Shown here: in pieces, positions 22,340 to 33,834 of the stretch | Layout of the letters: every line of letters begins with the position of its first letter | How positions within the stretch are numbered: position 1 is the first letter of the stretch | Source of the DNA: Gnetum montanum | Lineage: Eukaryota; Streptophyta; Gnetopsida; Gnetales; Gnetaceae | Direction of reading: 5' to 3' | Assembly: GCA_015680685.1 (NCBI GenBank) | Contig: MNCI01004505.1 | Coordinates: forward strand, 714,686-778,685 | Length of the DNA stretch: 64,000 bases | Made by a program: the position numbers and the translations under genes | The notes under the pieces: model-generated | The model's database searches: none | Told to the model about the DNA's origin: nothing | What the model saw: only the letters and a program-made list of their open reading frames with translations

Positions 22340-22880
22340 CGTTCGACCTAAAAATGTGATTAATAATAAAAGTTTCAGATTAACACAGTAAAAACAGAAC
22401 TTTACAATTTTAAGGGTACTTATTCACGGTGTACTTCCCAAATATTGCTTTGAAAAAATAGAGAGAAAAATTATCTGTTAGCAAGGAAGATAATGTTAGC
22501 TCTAACATTTACATCATTTTCAATATGTGTACTTGAACTTAAAATAAGAAAAGGATTTCATATAGCAATAATAAAAAGTTGGGTGAAATACTAACTTTTG
22601 TAGAAAAAGAAGATCTAATAGAAATTGGTAGTAAACATTTTGCACATATTGTCTTCATAATTGGTTTCAGGTCAAGAGTTTTTAGACCTTAATTATCAAC
22701 TTGAGTTTTGATAGTGTTGGTAAAAATATTAACAAAAGCTTCTCTTTTAGTTTCTTTATCGCCATTAGATCATTTTTATCAATGATATTAACTTGATTTT
22801 CATATCAACTTCAAATTGTTTTTTATCTCTTCATTGTGTTTTTTTTATTAACATCTTTTTTTCTTTAACATCTTTTTTTC
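22340..22880 (-). repeat. LINE-related dispersed repeat, copy 1 (partner near 45838-46460)
   Basis: Shared landmarks are 'cctaaaaatgtgattaataataaa' (partner 'ccccaaaaatatcattaataaa'), 'aacatttacatca.tttcaa', 'tgtacttgaa.ttaaaataagaaaaggatttca', 'actaacttttgtagaaaa' and 'tttagtttcttta'. The first landmark resembles the 3' end of the LINE at 40703 ('ggaccccaaaaaataaatttaattaat'). Too decayed for a protein call. Confidence 0.55.
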
Positions 22881-22935
22881 TTTTAGCAGAAAAGGACAAA
22901 TATTAAATAAATGTTTTTCATGATGAAAAAATTAC

Positions 22936-23016
22936 AAGAATTAAGAAGATTATAATATGTAATTGATTGAATATANAAGAATTAAGAAGATTATAATATG
23001 TAATTGATTGAATATA
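22936..23016. other. Assembly join: exact 40-bp repeat on both sides of one N
   Basis: 22936-22975 and 22977-23016 are identical 40-mers (aagaattaagaagattataa...) separated by the N at 22976. This is what an unmerged contig overlap looks like. Confidence 0.85.
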
Positions 23017-23149
23017 AATCTTCCCACCTACATATGTAATTGATTGAATATAAGTTTTCCCACCTACTTATAATACCAATTCCTTTGTACACTTAAGAAG
23101 ATTAATTTTAATAAAAAAGTGTCAATGAAAACCAAATGTTGTTGAAACA

Positions 23150-23525
23150 GATTCTATGTGCTTAATGGGACTAATAAGACAAACAATTTCCTGCTCACCT
23201 TTTTGAAAAATCAATGGAAAATTAAATAGCTTAACAAAACATGGAATTTTAAACTTATTCTTTAAAATAGACATCAAAATTTAGAGTCCACTTACAAATA
23301 ACTCAAACTACATGCTTATGTATAATTGACCCTATATCTAGGGTGCAAGTATTGCCTAGATCAACAAGCAAGGAAAAAAATGAGAATAATACCTACCATA
23401 AAGGATATGAATATCATATTTTTTTCATAACACCATTTAAATATGAAGCAAAACTTTGATTAAGTGGCAAGTAACCTAAAATTTGAATGAACACATATCT
23501 TGTGATGAGTAAAAAGTGACTTGTA
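23150..23525 (-). pseudogene. Decayed LINE ORF1 fragment
   Basis: The DNA aligns with ORF1 of the LINE at 44839-45504. 'ctttttgaaaaatcaatggaaaatta' matches 'cttttgaaaatcaaggggagatt'; 'aaaacatggaattt' matches 'aaaacaagggactt'; 'gtccacttacaaataa' matches 'gtccacttgcgaataa'; 'gcaagtaacctaaaatttg' matches 'gcaggtagcctaaaatttg'. Stops and indels are numerous. It sits to the right of the 22340-22880 repeat in the same orientation. Confidence 0.65.
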
Positions 23526-24059
23526 TACATCATTTGAGAACAAATGTAAGTGTCTTAGTTGCAGCAACATCACTTGAAAAACACGTCATGAATGTTTGCT
23601 CACTAACTTGTAAATCTATTCACAAAATCAAATACACTATTATCCTTTTGAAAAGCTATAGAAATAAGTTTGCTACTATGTATAACATGTCACAAGTAAC
23701 AAAGTTTTAGGGGATGGTTTTAGGTTTTTGACAATTTTCTTAACCCTAACTTACTACCCTCCCTACGTCATGTAACAATGCAATTATAACACCTTGACGT
23801 GAACTACTCTCCTACCTCATCAATATCAACATTAACTAAAGCAATTTTCTTAAGGTAAGCTTTAAGAAAGAGGTCGGAAGAGTTTATGATTTTCTTGTTC
23901 CAACTCTTGCATTCTCCCGCTCAAGATCACCGATATCCGTATTCTTCCTAATTTGACTTATTCTCATTTCTGTCGCTTTGCAAATCATAAGGATCGTATT
24001 TCTCGTCTCGTGGGTCCGGAATCATAATAGCCTCATGTGACGAGCGGCTGAGATTACCA
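23526..24059. other. Intergenic, nothing recognised
   Basis: From about 23880 base composition shifts from AT-rich to mixed, leading into the ACGTGG cluster. No gene is supported. Confidence 0.35.
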
Positions 24060-24248
24060 CACGTGGCATTGCGGGGGAATCCAACGGCAGCGATTTCTGA
24101 CATGCAGTCACGTGGACCAGGGGGCTCACCAACGAGAGCTTGACAGCCGTCATGTTTGCTTGACAACGCAAACCATCTAACGTGGCAGCCAGCTGGCGTT
24201 GATCGATGACGTGGCATTGTACAGGTTCACCGGACATCGTGACGTGGA
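24060..24248. promoter_or_regulatory. Cluster of five ACGTGG (G-box/ABRE) motifs
   Basis: CACGTGGC at 24060-24067, CACGTGGA at 24109-24116, ACGTGGC at 24180-24186, TGACGTGGC ending 24215, TGACGTGGA ending 24248, plus TGACGTTG near 24258. All are in the same orientation within about 190 bp. ACGTGG(C) is the core bound by bZIP (ABF/G-box) factors in ABA and stress promoters. No gene starts immediately beside it: the 152-aa gene starts 1.95 kb to the left and the 841-aa gene ends 1.4 kb to the right. The target gene is unknown. Confidence 0.6.
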
Positions 24249-24269
24249 CAGAAAAGCTGACGTTGCATA

Positions 24270-25685
24270 CGCAGTGTGGATACATTTCTGCACAGCCAAG
24301 CAACGCGGTCGGAAAGGAGTAATATTTTGTTGCAGATTCTGTACCTGTGCCTGCCAACGAATCAGAGACATGAAACAAACTTATTTATTGATGGTTGCTG
24401 TTACTCGATGCCTGATTCAGATTTTGCTCTGCCTTTGATTTTTACGAGTTCAGTGGTTCCAAATTGATGAGTCTGAGTATCTGACAACTTAAAAAATTGG
24501 GACAATTTGTTTTGCATAGTCGTGATTTTATTTTTGGGCTTCTGTTTCATGGCTTATAACGTACGAAAGATTGGAGTACACGCTGTTCTTGGTGGATAGT
24601 GGGTACGGCTCATAGCTTTCCAATATCTTGCGTTACGCAATGTCAGTTTTGAACTCAATTTGGAAGGCTTTGAAATGCAAAGAAGATTCTTCGAGCAAGT
24701 TGTTTCCCAGTATTGAATTCATGCGTCTTAAAAATAGATGGACCAACTTTACTGATAACAGTAACAGAGATTCAGAGCGTTATTTTGGCTACCAAAGTAG
24801 ACGATTCACTAAATAGAAAAAGACGGCCAAAACAAGTTTGGCAAGGTAAATGTTTGAGTTACCATGCTTGGGGTATGCAATCCTTAGTGACCTTCAAGAC
24901 TTGGTCATGTCATAGCAGGTCCCAAAGCATGCATTATTTTATGTTTTCACGATTGAAAGAAGGCATTGCAAAAACATAAGTAAAAGTCATTCTCACCAAA
25001 TTATTTAATTCACAAAGAGTTACTTTAAAGTATTTGGAGAAGCTAGCTGACAGACGACCAGGTATTTACAGGCATCAGCATTAAAGTAACTCAAACTCAA
25101 GAAAATTCATCCAAACCCAACCACATAAACCTCTGTTGCCATCCTTGGACTGAAGCAGTTCCGGCAGTAGAAAACAATGTTTATTAGACCAAAAACGAAA
25201 TTTTTTTTTTTAAAAAAAACCCAATATCACACTTTACAAATACCGGTGAAATAAATGCAGTTAGCTTGCATAACATGTTTCCAGCTGGCTGAGATGATAA
25301 AGTAATGATGTGGGCGGAATAATATAATGCCCAAAACTACAGTTTTTTAGCATCTAACATGCTTACAGAATGAATAAAGATAAATAAAAGAATCATGAAG
25401 ATAATATCTGGGACTTCAGCTTGCATGACATGTTACTACCTAGCCAAAATTACTGGTACATATAGATCCAGTAAGCTTAGCTGCCGACTGATTAATACAT
25501 ATATGATTGACTTATTCCTTGCAGAGGAACCACTCCAACCAAGACCTTACGATATTAAATAATTCAGGTTCAAAAGACCTTCCACAATTGCAGAACAGAA
25601 GCTTTACTATCGCACTTACCATTATAGCAAACACTTGCCCGGCCATACATATTTTCACAGTAAGAACCTTCAGAAAATATCCACA
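24270..25685. other. Intergenic; includes 3' flank of the 841-aa protein gene
   Basis: Contains short open frames on + at 24199-24438 and 24628-24979 without family features; a small gene driven by the ACGTGG cluster is possible but unsupported. The segment next to 25686 is expected to be the 3' UTR of the minus-strand gene. Confidence 0.35.
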
Positions 25686-28600
25686 TCAATCGAGAGTTTG
25701 AGTACTTCCACAACAGAACAAATTTTTACTACTCTTTCTCCTTGCAGCTGATTTCTTACCCTGAGAACTTTTTGTAGAGCCGTCTTGATCATCTGCTTTT
25801 GCAGCATCATCTTTGTTCAAAAGGCTTACTAGAGGAGTCTTAATGCTATCTGGATTGCTTTCCATTGATGCCTTAGGCTTATCTGTGTCTGTACCAAAAT
25901 TGGATAGCCTATCTGCTTCCATGATTTTATTCCCTTGAGAAATAAGAGGCTTCTTCAGATCTTCCACATTTTCTTCATTCCATGCTTCAGGCTTTGGAGT
26001 CCTGAGAGTGTCCTGATCTTCAGATTTAGCTTGTGCAGGCACAAGACCTTCCTTAGCAACAAAGTGTGTGTAGGAATGCTGGGAAGGCACATATTCAGTG
26101 AAAGATCTTGAATCCTTGGAATCTGCTGAAAACCACATAACAAGGGCTAATTAGTACAATTTCAATGTATAATTCAAGTAGCTCCTTGTTTTTGGTAGTA
26201 AAGTTTTTCATGCCCATGAAATTTTTATCCTTGAAAAGAACCATCACAATGTGTTTTGAAATCAAGTGACGGAAATCTATGATATAATCTGCATCTATGT
26301 AACTAAAATCTATGTGATATGATGATGTGTACTTATATGAAGACGCGGAAGTCTATGTAATCATCCATGTGACTCTAATTTATAATTGTTGCTAATTTTT
26401 GTGGCTAAAAATATAGAAATAGCGTGGCTTCTACTTAAGAAGTCGCACTTTTACCTGGCTTGCTTTGAGGTAGTTTTCCTATGTTCAAATATTCTAACTT
26501 CTGCATCATTTTCTCTTGATTGTCTCTTTCACAGGAAGCAACTGGTTTTGTAAAACTTGAGACTTTTTCACCATCTTCAAGATTAAAATGACGTTTTTTC
26601 TGATGGGCGATGTATGATTCAGGTGAACTGGGCATAAAAGTCACATCTGTCTCTGCTGAACCTGCAACAGTCCGTAGAAAAGTTACAGATTCCTCAATTA
26701 CTTTGATTTCTGTGGATTTTGGTTCCTTTAACTTTTGATCATCTTCGAAAGAATTTGTGGTGAGCATTGAACTATCAGAATCCTTTATTAATCCCATAGG
26801 AGTGTCAAGCATGGTCTCTCTACTAAGAGTAAACAAATCATCATCTTGTAGATCTTCTGAAAGTGAATGATTCATCTGAAATTCTACAGTTTCTACTTTC
26901 CCATCATTTGGCTTCCCATTCTGTAAGTCTTCTTTTTCGGATTTTTGGGCAAGCTCTGAGTCGAGGAGTATGGAATGATTTGTTATCATAGATGGTACTA
27001 ATTCTTCTTTATGCTTCTCAATGTTTACCTTCGTTACCCCATTTGATTCCTCTTCATCCTTTTCATCTATAGCCTTCATTGATCCCTTTGACTCAACCTG
27101 ATCTCTTTTGCTTTGAGTCAGTATTAGCTCATTTGGCTTTTCCCTGTTCTCCTCATTTATTACCTTCATTACCCCATTTGATGCAACGTTACCATTCTCC
27201 CTTGTAGTCTGTATTAGCATATTTGAATCGCCTTTATCCTCTTCATTTATAGGATTTACTAGCTCATTTGGTTCAATTTTATCACTTTCACTTTTGGCTT
27301 GTATTAGCTCATTCGATGGGTCCTTATTCTTTTCACTTTCACCCTGTATTAGCCCATTCGAATCTTCTCCATCCTTCTCGCTTTTAGCCTCCATTAGTTC
27401 ATTTGACTCCTGATTATCCTTTTCACTTTTAATATTAATGAGCTCATTTAATTTCTCTTCAGCTTTCTCAGCTATAGTCATCGAAAGTGTCTTGTTGATT
27501 TCTGATGCAACTGTCTGAGGAGATATGTTTCCTACTACTATTTCAGAGGTATGTATTTCTGCTATGCCATTTTCCCTTTGTTCTAGTCCTTCTGGTTCTG
27601 TTTCTCTCCCTTTTTCTGCTTGTGTAATGTTTACCGACTTCTGCACTACTTCTGCGCTTTGATCAGCTCTCAAATGTGGATGCAGGTCATTTGATACTGT
27701 AGTTGCAAAGCCTTTATCAGCACATAGTTCTTCATCAAAATTTTTAACAATGCAAGAAGATTTTTGATTCAGTCCTGTAATTTTTGAGTCAGTAAATATA
27801 ATAAAAAGAATTTAATGTTTACTTATATACCAGTCTATAAAGGTTCCTGAACTCTTAAACATCCTACCATGTTTTGCTAGAAAGCACGTTAAGCCTATGT
27901 TTCAACAAAAAAAGTTATAAACTCCATTTACTTAAACAACCATTTTATTAGCATTATTCAAAGCCTAAACATAGGAGAAATCTTATGGAAAATGTCTTAA
28001 ACAAAAAACACAGTACCATTTTCTTGATGGATCGGCAATTCATTTGGGTCTGCTGTAGACTTTGGCATTTGATTTTCTACATTAAAAGTTGTTCCATGCC
28101 TAAGACAATGAATGGTAAAATACAATAGAAATGAAAAGGTATAGGAAAGAGCTTTACTTAAGAGAGACACAGCCTACCTGGAAATTCTGCAATGTCATCG
28201 CTGACGTTTTCTTTCAAACCAGATTCAACGGCAGCCTTATTTCCAGGTTCGTGGTGTTCAGCGCTACCAGCTTGTTTATGTTCTTCTGAATGCTGAAGAA
28301 CGTGCACATCAACATGCTTGTCTTCCACCACTAGCAAATCTGTGGAGGCAGATTTTTGAGTTTCAGCCCCTTCCTTTGGTTCTGATGAACCTTTAGATTC
28401 AACAACAGGGAGAGTTTCATCAGCAGCATCATGACCTTTCTCATGAACAATTGGTGCATCACTGTGCGAGACTGTAAAGTCAAGTTTTATATGTGCTTAG
28501 AGTTGGTCATGATTGTTATTTTCAAATCTCAGCTAAAAATTCCGTAGTATTTGGTATGACATGCAACTATAAATCAATTTTTAAAGAACCTGCAAAACTA

Positions 28601-30869
28601 AAAATCCAATCGCATCTGTTAAAAAAATAGATTTTCGAAGGTTGCATTGATTGGACATTATTGAGAATCACTACCATGGTAAATGAACAATTATTTTTGT
28701 CATATTGAATTTTCTTCTTCCTCCATCATTTTCTACGCATTCTTGTACTTGTTTATTTTTTAAATATATTCTGGTTCTTGCCCATGTGTTTGAATTTCAA
28801 CGGCAACCAAATCCCCTGGTTGATGAATGCTCTCATTCACTATAAGACTCTTTTAATTACATAGTTGTATGCTTTAGCTAATAATTGTCAATTTCAATTT
28901 ATCCGGTTCTGGTTTACTACTTGTATTCACTAGCTGTTTTCAGTTTCATGTCCCAGCCTGGTGCTAAATCAAAGAGACTAATAAAATTTCTTGACACTCG
29001 AGCTTTGTTTCAAAATTCCAAATCCACGAATAGATATCTTGTAGTCAGAAGCCTACCCCTTGCCTGATCAACCCATAAAATTATTTATTGTTGGTTTTTC
29101 TTTACCACCCCTTGCAAATATAATATCTACGATGCCTCCAAGGGCAATCTGAAACCATTAACTATTGCTAAGTGTTATGTTCCCTCACCACTATAGTTGC
29201 TAATGATCGCTGTACGTTTTATCAATTTCGTTCTTTACCATTAGACCATTTCACTGGAGAGTTTCACGTTGATTGAATTGAAAAATTGTTTTGCCTGTCT
29301 GTTTTATTTTATTTTACTTTTTATATTTGTAATTGGTGGTGAGGCGGTGAGGCCGCATAACAATGAATTCAGTTTAACTTTTCGCACATCAAAGCCAAAC
29401 ACTTTTTCCAAAGTGAAAGAACGATAGATGACATGATCCACGAATCCTGAATTATTAATAAAAATTATCATTTCCCCTCATGTATCTAATATCTCCATGC
29501 TAGCATCCGATGAATTTAACCAAATTCCTAGAAGATAAAGAACCACCAATATTAATTATCTGATGCAATTGCCATGCTGACCAATTTTAGATGCAAACGT
29601 AAATCGGCAACTTGTAAACTCTTTATCACAATTTGTAAACACATGAACAATATAATTTACAGCTAAAAATGGGTATGATATCAGAAGAATGACACCTACA
29701 TTTTTTCTTTATCAAAAAATGCAACAAGAAAAACCTTGCTAATTGAGTAAAAACCATGCATGAAATTTCGAAATATACATGCGATCGGAAAAGAAAAAGA
29801 AGAGAAACATATATTTTGTAACCCATGAGCCAGCACAAAAAATTCAAGATGGCATAACAAATTAAAAACAAAATAAAATTAACTATACATGCAGTCCGGC
29901 CTTGCCTTCGTAATTAATACACAAAACATATCATTTGATAAGCACTCTATCGAGGGAACAAAGCAGGCCAACACATAAACAAAAGGATATTTAATCATGA
30001 AAATAAATCAGACCGTAATCATGGTAATATTTAGACTTAATAGAGAAGATATTTTGTTGGTCAAATGTTTTATTATGGATCAGATCTATGCTAAAATATA
30101 TAATCAGAAGCACTCTGAAATTTCTTTTCGACAAACCGTAAGGATGCATATACACTAATTGTCCAGAAATCTTAACCCCAGAAAAATAAAAATATAAACA
30201 GAAGCAGTTGCCTTTTATTGACAAGAAGAAAACTCAAGAACCAGCTTACCAATAACTTCTTCCCCCGTTGTGCTCTGTTGTTGGGTTTCTGAAGGAGGCT
30301 GGATCTTGTCGGTCTTCAAAGCATGCTCGTCTGGATGAGCTTCTTTGACATATTGATCTCCTTTTTCCTTGACAGTAAAACCAGGAGGATCATGAGAGGA
30401 ACCTTCTTTTGAAGTTTCGGAGGTAACAGCAACATCCTTGGAAACCTGGGGACCTGCAGTTTCTTTTGAAGTCTCTGAGGTAACTGAAACACCCTTGGAA
30501 GCCTGGGGACCTGCAGTTTCTTTTGAATTCTCTGACGTAACAGCAACATCCTTGGAAGCCTGGGGACCTGCAGCTCCTGGTTTGGATTCATGTCCTTTTT
30601 TGTTTTCGGTCCTCTCCACAGCTGCAACCATGCAATCAGAACATCAGATTTTGTCATATTGGCATTTCAATAACCAACAACAAAGACAACATCCTAACAC
30701 ATGGATTAAGCACAGTAACTATTAAGAAAGCTCCAATTCTCATAGTCAACACAAAACAGGACAAAATCAATAAGCATAAGCCAGAGCAAAGCTATGTAAG
30801 CATGAATACTGTACTAAAGCAAGTACTACCTCCTCCGTCATGTGCTTTGCTGGACTGCTCATTACCCAT
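25686..30869 (-). CDS. Acidic tandem-repeat protein with N-myristoylation-type start, 6 exons
   Basis: Unrecognised family; predicted 841 aa. Exons in transcription order: 30830-30869, 30250-30621, 28178-28471, 28017-28076, 26455-27774 and 25686-26125. Every intron is GT-AG and interrupts a codon after base 1, and the reading frame joins perfectly. The N-terminus is MGNEQSSK, which fits an N-myristoylation signal (G2, S6), so membrane attachment is likely. Exon 2 encodes three 19-residue repeats of the type 'AGPQASKDVAVTSENSKET'. Exon 5 encodes ten 15-residue repeats of the type 'SNELMEAKSEKDGED', followed by acidic Ser/Thr-rich sequence. The C-terminus is basic with a cysteine pair ('KSSKNLFCCGSTQTLD'), a possible palmitoylation site or second membrane contact. 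No enzyme domain is visible, and the protein is probably largely disordered or coiled. A 5' UTR intron may end near 30891 ('ttcttgttgcag'). Confidence 0.8.
27002..27451 (-). repeat. Ten 45-bp coding tandem repeats (15 aa each)
   Basis: Ten consecutive 15-codon units with no spacer, for example LNELINIKSEKDNQE, SNELMEAKSEKDGED, SNGLIQGESEKNKDP and PNELILTQSKRDQVE. The pattern is S/P-N-(E/G)-L-x5-(S/N)-E-x-(D/N)-(K/x). The units are diverged, so this is an old expansion kept in frame. Confidence 0.9.
30401..30571 (-). repeat. Three 57-bp coding tandem repeats (19 aa each)
   Basis: Units AGPQASKDVAVTSENSKET, AGPQASKGVSVTSETSKET and AGPQVSKDVAVTSETSKEG lie side by side in exon 2. DNA identity between units is high, so this is a younger expansion than the 45-bp array. 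Confidence 0.93.
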
Positions 30870-32910
30870 CCTGCCAAATCCCAAGTCTCTGCAACAAGAA
30901 CGGTACCAGACTCTCTCTACAGTCCAAGCTCAAACTTGATCCCAAAATGCAGAGGAAAGAGAGATTAGACCACAAAAGAAAAAGCAAATGAGAGCCCTAT
31001 ACAAAGTATCCCAATGCCAATTTTAAGTTCATGTAGTGGGAAATCACTAGGCTGCAACTTTATGATATTCTACTATTCTGACTGGGCCAGGTATAGTTGG
31101 CAGTCTGTTGCGGCAAGAATGACGGGCTTGAATGTGCAGAGCATACATGGGACCCTGATCCAGCAGAACTCCAACGCTCAAGCAACAATGCCTGGTCAAC
31201 ATACTGCAAAATATACATGTATGTGAGCAGCATGACTAATTTTGATCTCGACTGAATACACGGATTCCTGAACGAGAAAGAGACCCCATCAAATAATCTT
31301 AACCCTGCAAAGAGATTGATCCTGCAGGCCATGGATTCAGAATTATGATTGCAACCCACAAAATTCTGTGGTGAGTACTGCCTTGTGAGAAAAGTTCTTT
31401 CAGGTATATGAGTACCAGCACTGTGTGCTGAGAACACACCAGGGAAAACTCTTGATTTCACTGAAAAATATCTGGGCAAATTCAAATTTTCAAGTACAGT
31501 ACTGGTTGTTTCTTTTGTCCAAGATAAAACTTGTTACCGACTTTTTTTAAAAAGACCTGCAGGTAAAAGCCTGGAATAAGAACAGGTTTTGGCAGAGAGA
31601 CCTGGGAATGCTTTAGCCTTTATGGGTTTCTTTAGGCATGACAAGATTATGACCAGTGACAAATGTGAAATCCAAAAGAGTTTCCTCGACATGATGACAT
31701 GATGCTTTGCTTTTGTGGGTCCTCTGCAAATTCATGAAATCGAGGCTAGGGTTTCGTTCCTTATCTGCATTCGTCCAAATCCATAATTGTTAACACAAAA
31801 GTTGCATGATCGATTGTGGGATTTTTGCTTCCTTCCCTTCTCCAAAAAGAATTTTATATATGCTACAACATGCCCCAGCTACCATTTGCCTTGTATGTGG
31901 TGTGCCCCCCAGCCGGCCTTTTGACACAGAAGTGGCCCTATCTCTCTATCTCTGTTTTCTTTTGCTTTCACGGAAAGTAAACTTGATTTGCAGCTTCAAG
32001 TTATCTTCAATGTACTGAAATAATTCGGCCGTCTTCCATTCGTCAGTGGAAAATTTTGAAGTTGCTGAGACAGGCAAGTTCTGCCCATGGATCCTTTTAT
32101 AAAAACATGGTCGGGCATTCATGGAGATTGGAGATAAATACAGATTGGATTTCTGCTTACGTTACAAGGATAGGATTTGATAGGGAAATAAAACAGGATT
32201 CAATGAGGTAATTTTGTATCAGATTATGGCGTTCTCGTGTATCCATCAAAGCTCTACAGATAAAGAGATGTTTATTGTGTTATGCATTCGTGATTTGGCC
32301 AACTAATTATTTGGTAATTTTATTCGATATATTAGGAGCTGACTTTGAAGTGTGTCGAAAGCGAACGTTTGGATGGCATCGTTGGCGTGAACTAAGCTTG
32401 GTTTTTGCGTGGACGGTGCTTCGTGGATAATTCTATAGATATGAAACTTTCAAAGTGCAGTATAATACGTTAAACATGTTCCAGGAGTGAATTTTTGTGA
32501 TAATTTATCGTGAATTCGCGGATGTTTGATAGTGATAAGTAGAACAAAGTTAAACAATGATCTTGTGTTTTTACTAAGGTTTTAATCTGGGTTATGTAGA
32601 GCACAAACTAGACTCTACTTAACGTTAAAAGACATTACCGGCTTTAAGTGTCTACAAAGTAACAAGGTTACTAATCGGGAGCTGAATTAGTTAAAAACTG
32701 GGTTATCAAGGAAACGATGTGGATCCATTCCTAATATAGCAACTAAAATATTTTTAATTAAAGTGTTTGTTGCAAGTTTAGGTAGGTGTTCTATATTTTC
32801 AAAAAGAAGAAGAAGAAGAGTGATGAAGATATTCCTTTTGAATAACTAGTAGGATGGAGTTGTCAAAATCAAAACTTTTTTTTAACTTTATACTATTAGG
32901 ATATATATAG
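30870..32910. other. 5' flank and probable promoter of the 841-aa protein gene
   Basis: It probably holds the 5' UTR, an intron ending near 30891, and the promoter. The open frame 31060-31485 (-) has no family features and sits where UTR/intron is expected. A (GAA)n-like run lies at about 32803-32820. No other gene was seen. Confidence 0.4.
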
Positions 32911-32924
32911 CTAATATGATATTT

Positions 32925-32995
32925 TGGTAAGAGCTTTGGTATGGAAACACCATGTCACAAGTTCGATTGTAGTAAGTAGTATTGAGTTATGGACA
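32925..32995 (+). repeat. SINE-like fragment
   Basis: 'ggtaagagctttggtatgg...cacaagttcgattgtagtaagtagtattgagttat' matches the B-box side of the SINEs at 33250 and 33412 ('ggttcaattctattaagtagcattgagttat') and ends in an A-run. Confidence 0.5.
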
Positions 32996-33249
32996 AAAAA
33001 AAAACACCGTAAAAGAAATTCGAAAACTAAATTATTTAATAGATCTAAAAGGATCTTAATGGATGTAAGTATAATATTTTTGTAGACCTCAGGTAAAGTG
33101 TAAAGGTGCCTCAAGTGTGACTTGAACTAGCAATATTTTGCCTAAATAATCAATAATGCTACATCTTAGCACCTAGAATGAGAACCTTGATTAAATGTAC
33201 CCCAAGCCATAAAGTCAATATGAAAGGAAGGAGGAGGGTGTCTTAGAAA

Positions 33250-33400
33250 TAATGAGGTGTTAGCCTAGTGGTATGGGTCTTAGCCCAGTAACCCAGGTCA
33301 TAGGTTCAATTCTATTAAGTAGCATTGAGTTATAAACTTCTATAAATATTGGGGTGTACCTATGTTTCAATTATTTCAAGTTCCAACACCTCCCAAATTA
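33250..33400 (+). mobile_element. tRNA-derived SINE, copy 1
   Basis: Pol III A-box-like TAGCCTAGTGG at 33261-33271 and B-box-like GGTTCAATTCT at 33303-33313, with tRNA-like spacing. A non-tRNA tail follows ('agcattgagttataaactt ... ggggtgtacctat ... caattatttcaagttccaacacc'). Shared by 33412-33560 and the pieces near 8990-9240, 32925 and 37490. Confidence 0.65.
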
Positions 33401-33411
33401 GAACTTTGTAA

Positions 33412-33560
33412 CAATGAGTTGTTAGCCTAGTGGTAAAGACTTTTAATTTGAGGGTTCAAGTTATGAGTTTGATTCTGGAGGGGCAATGTTAAGATATAAA
33501 ATTCTAATTGAACTATATATCTTGGGATGTACTTATATTACAATTATTTTGGATTCCAAC
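33412..33560 (+). mobile_element. tRNA-derived SINE, copy 2
   Basis: A-box TAGCCTAGTGG at 33423-33433, B-box-like 'agtttgattct' near 33466-33476, then the tail 'aattgaactatatatcttgggatgtacttatattacaattatttt' and 'tccaacaccccc'. It lies directly behind copy 1 in the same orientation. Confidence 0.65.
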
Positions 33561-33834
33561 ACCCCCAATTAGAACTTTGTAACTCAACATTTGCTTACTA
33601 GAATGGAACCCATAACTTTGAACTTTAAAATACATCATAAATTATTTTCTTCCAAAGCCTACTTGCGAGATTCCATGCAAAATAGTTTTCTTTTGTTCAA
33701 TTCCCTAATCTCCTTTCTAAAATGATATCCAACAATTTGGAAAATACATTATCAATCATAACCATCCTACATTTATACAACTCTAATTTGTCTTCTTTCT
33801 TGAATAAATAATAGTTCTATTAAGCATCCATTAT

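Noticed and set aside
24022-24378. 118-codon minus frame across the ACGTGG cluster
   Set aside because: No family features, no clear splice context, and it coincides with a regulatory-looking motif cluster.
31060-31485. 141-codon minus frame upstream of the 841-aa protein gene
   Set aside because: Located where 5' UTR, intron or promoter is expected; no acidic repeats or known domain, and it does not connect to the MGN start in frame through a clear splice.
33261-33313. Possible tRNA gene from A-box and B-box
   Set aside because: The arms do not pair as a tRNA and the tail is shared by dispersed copies, which fits a SINE.
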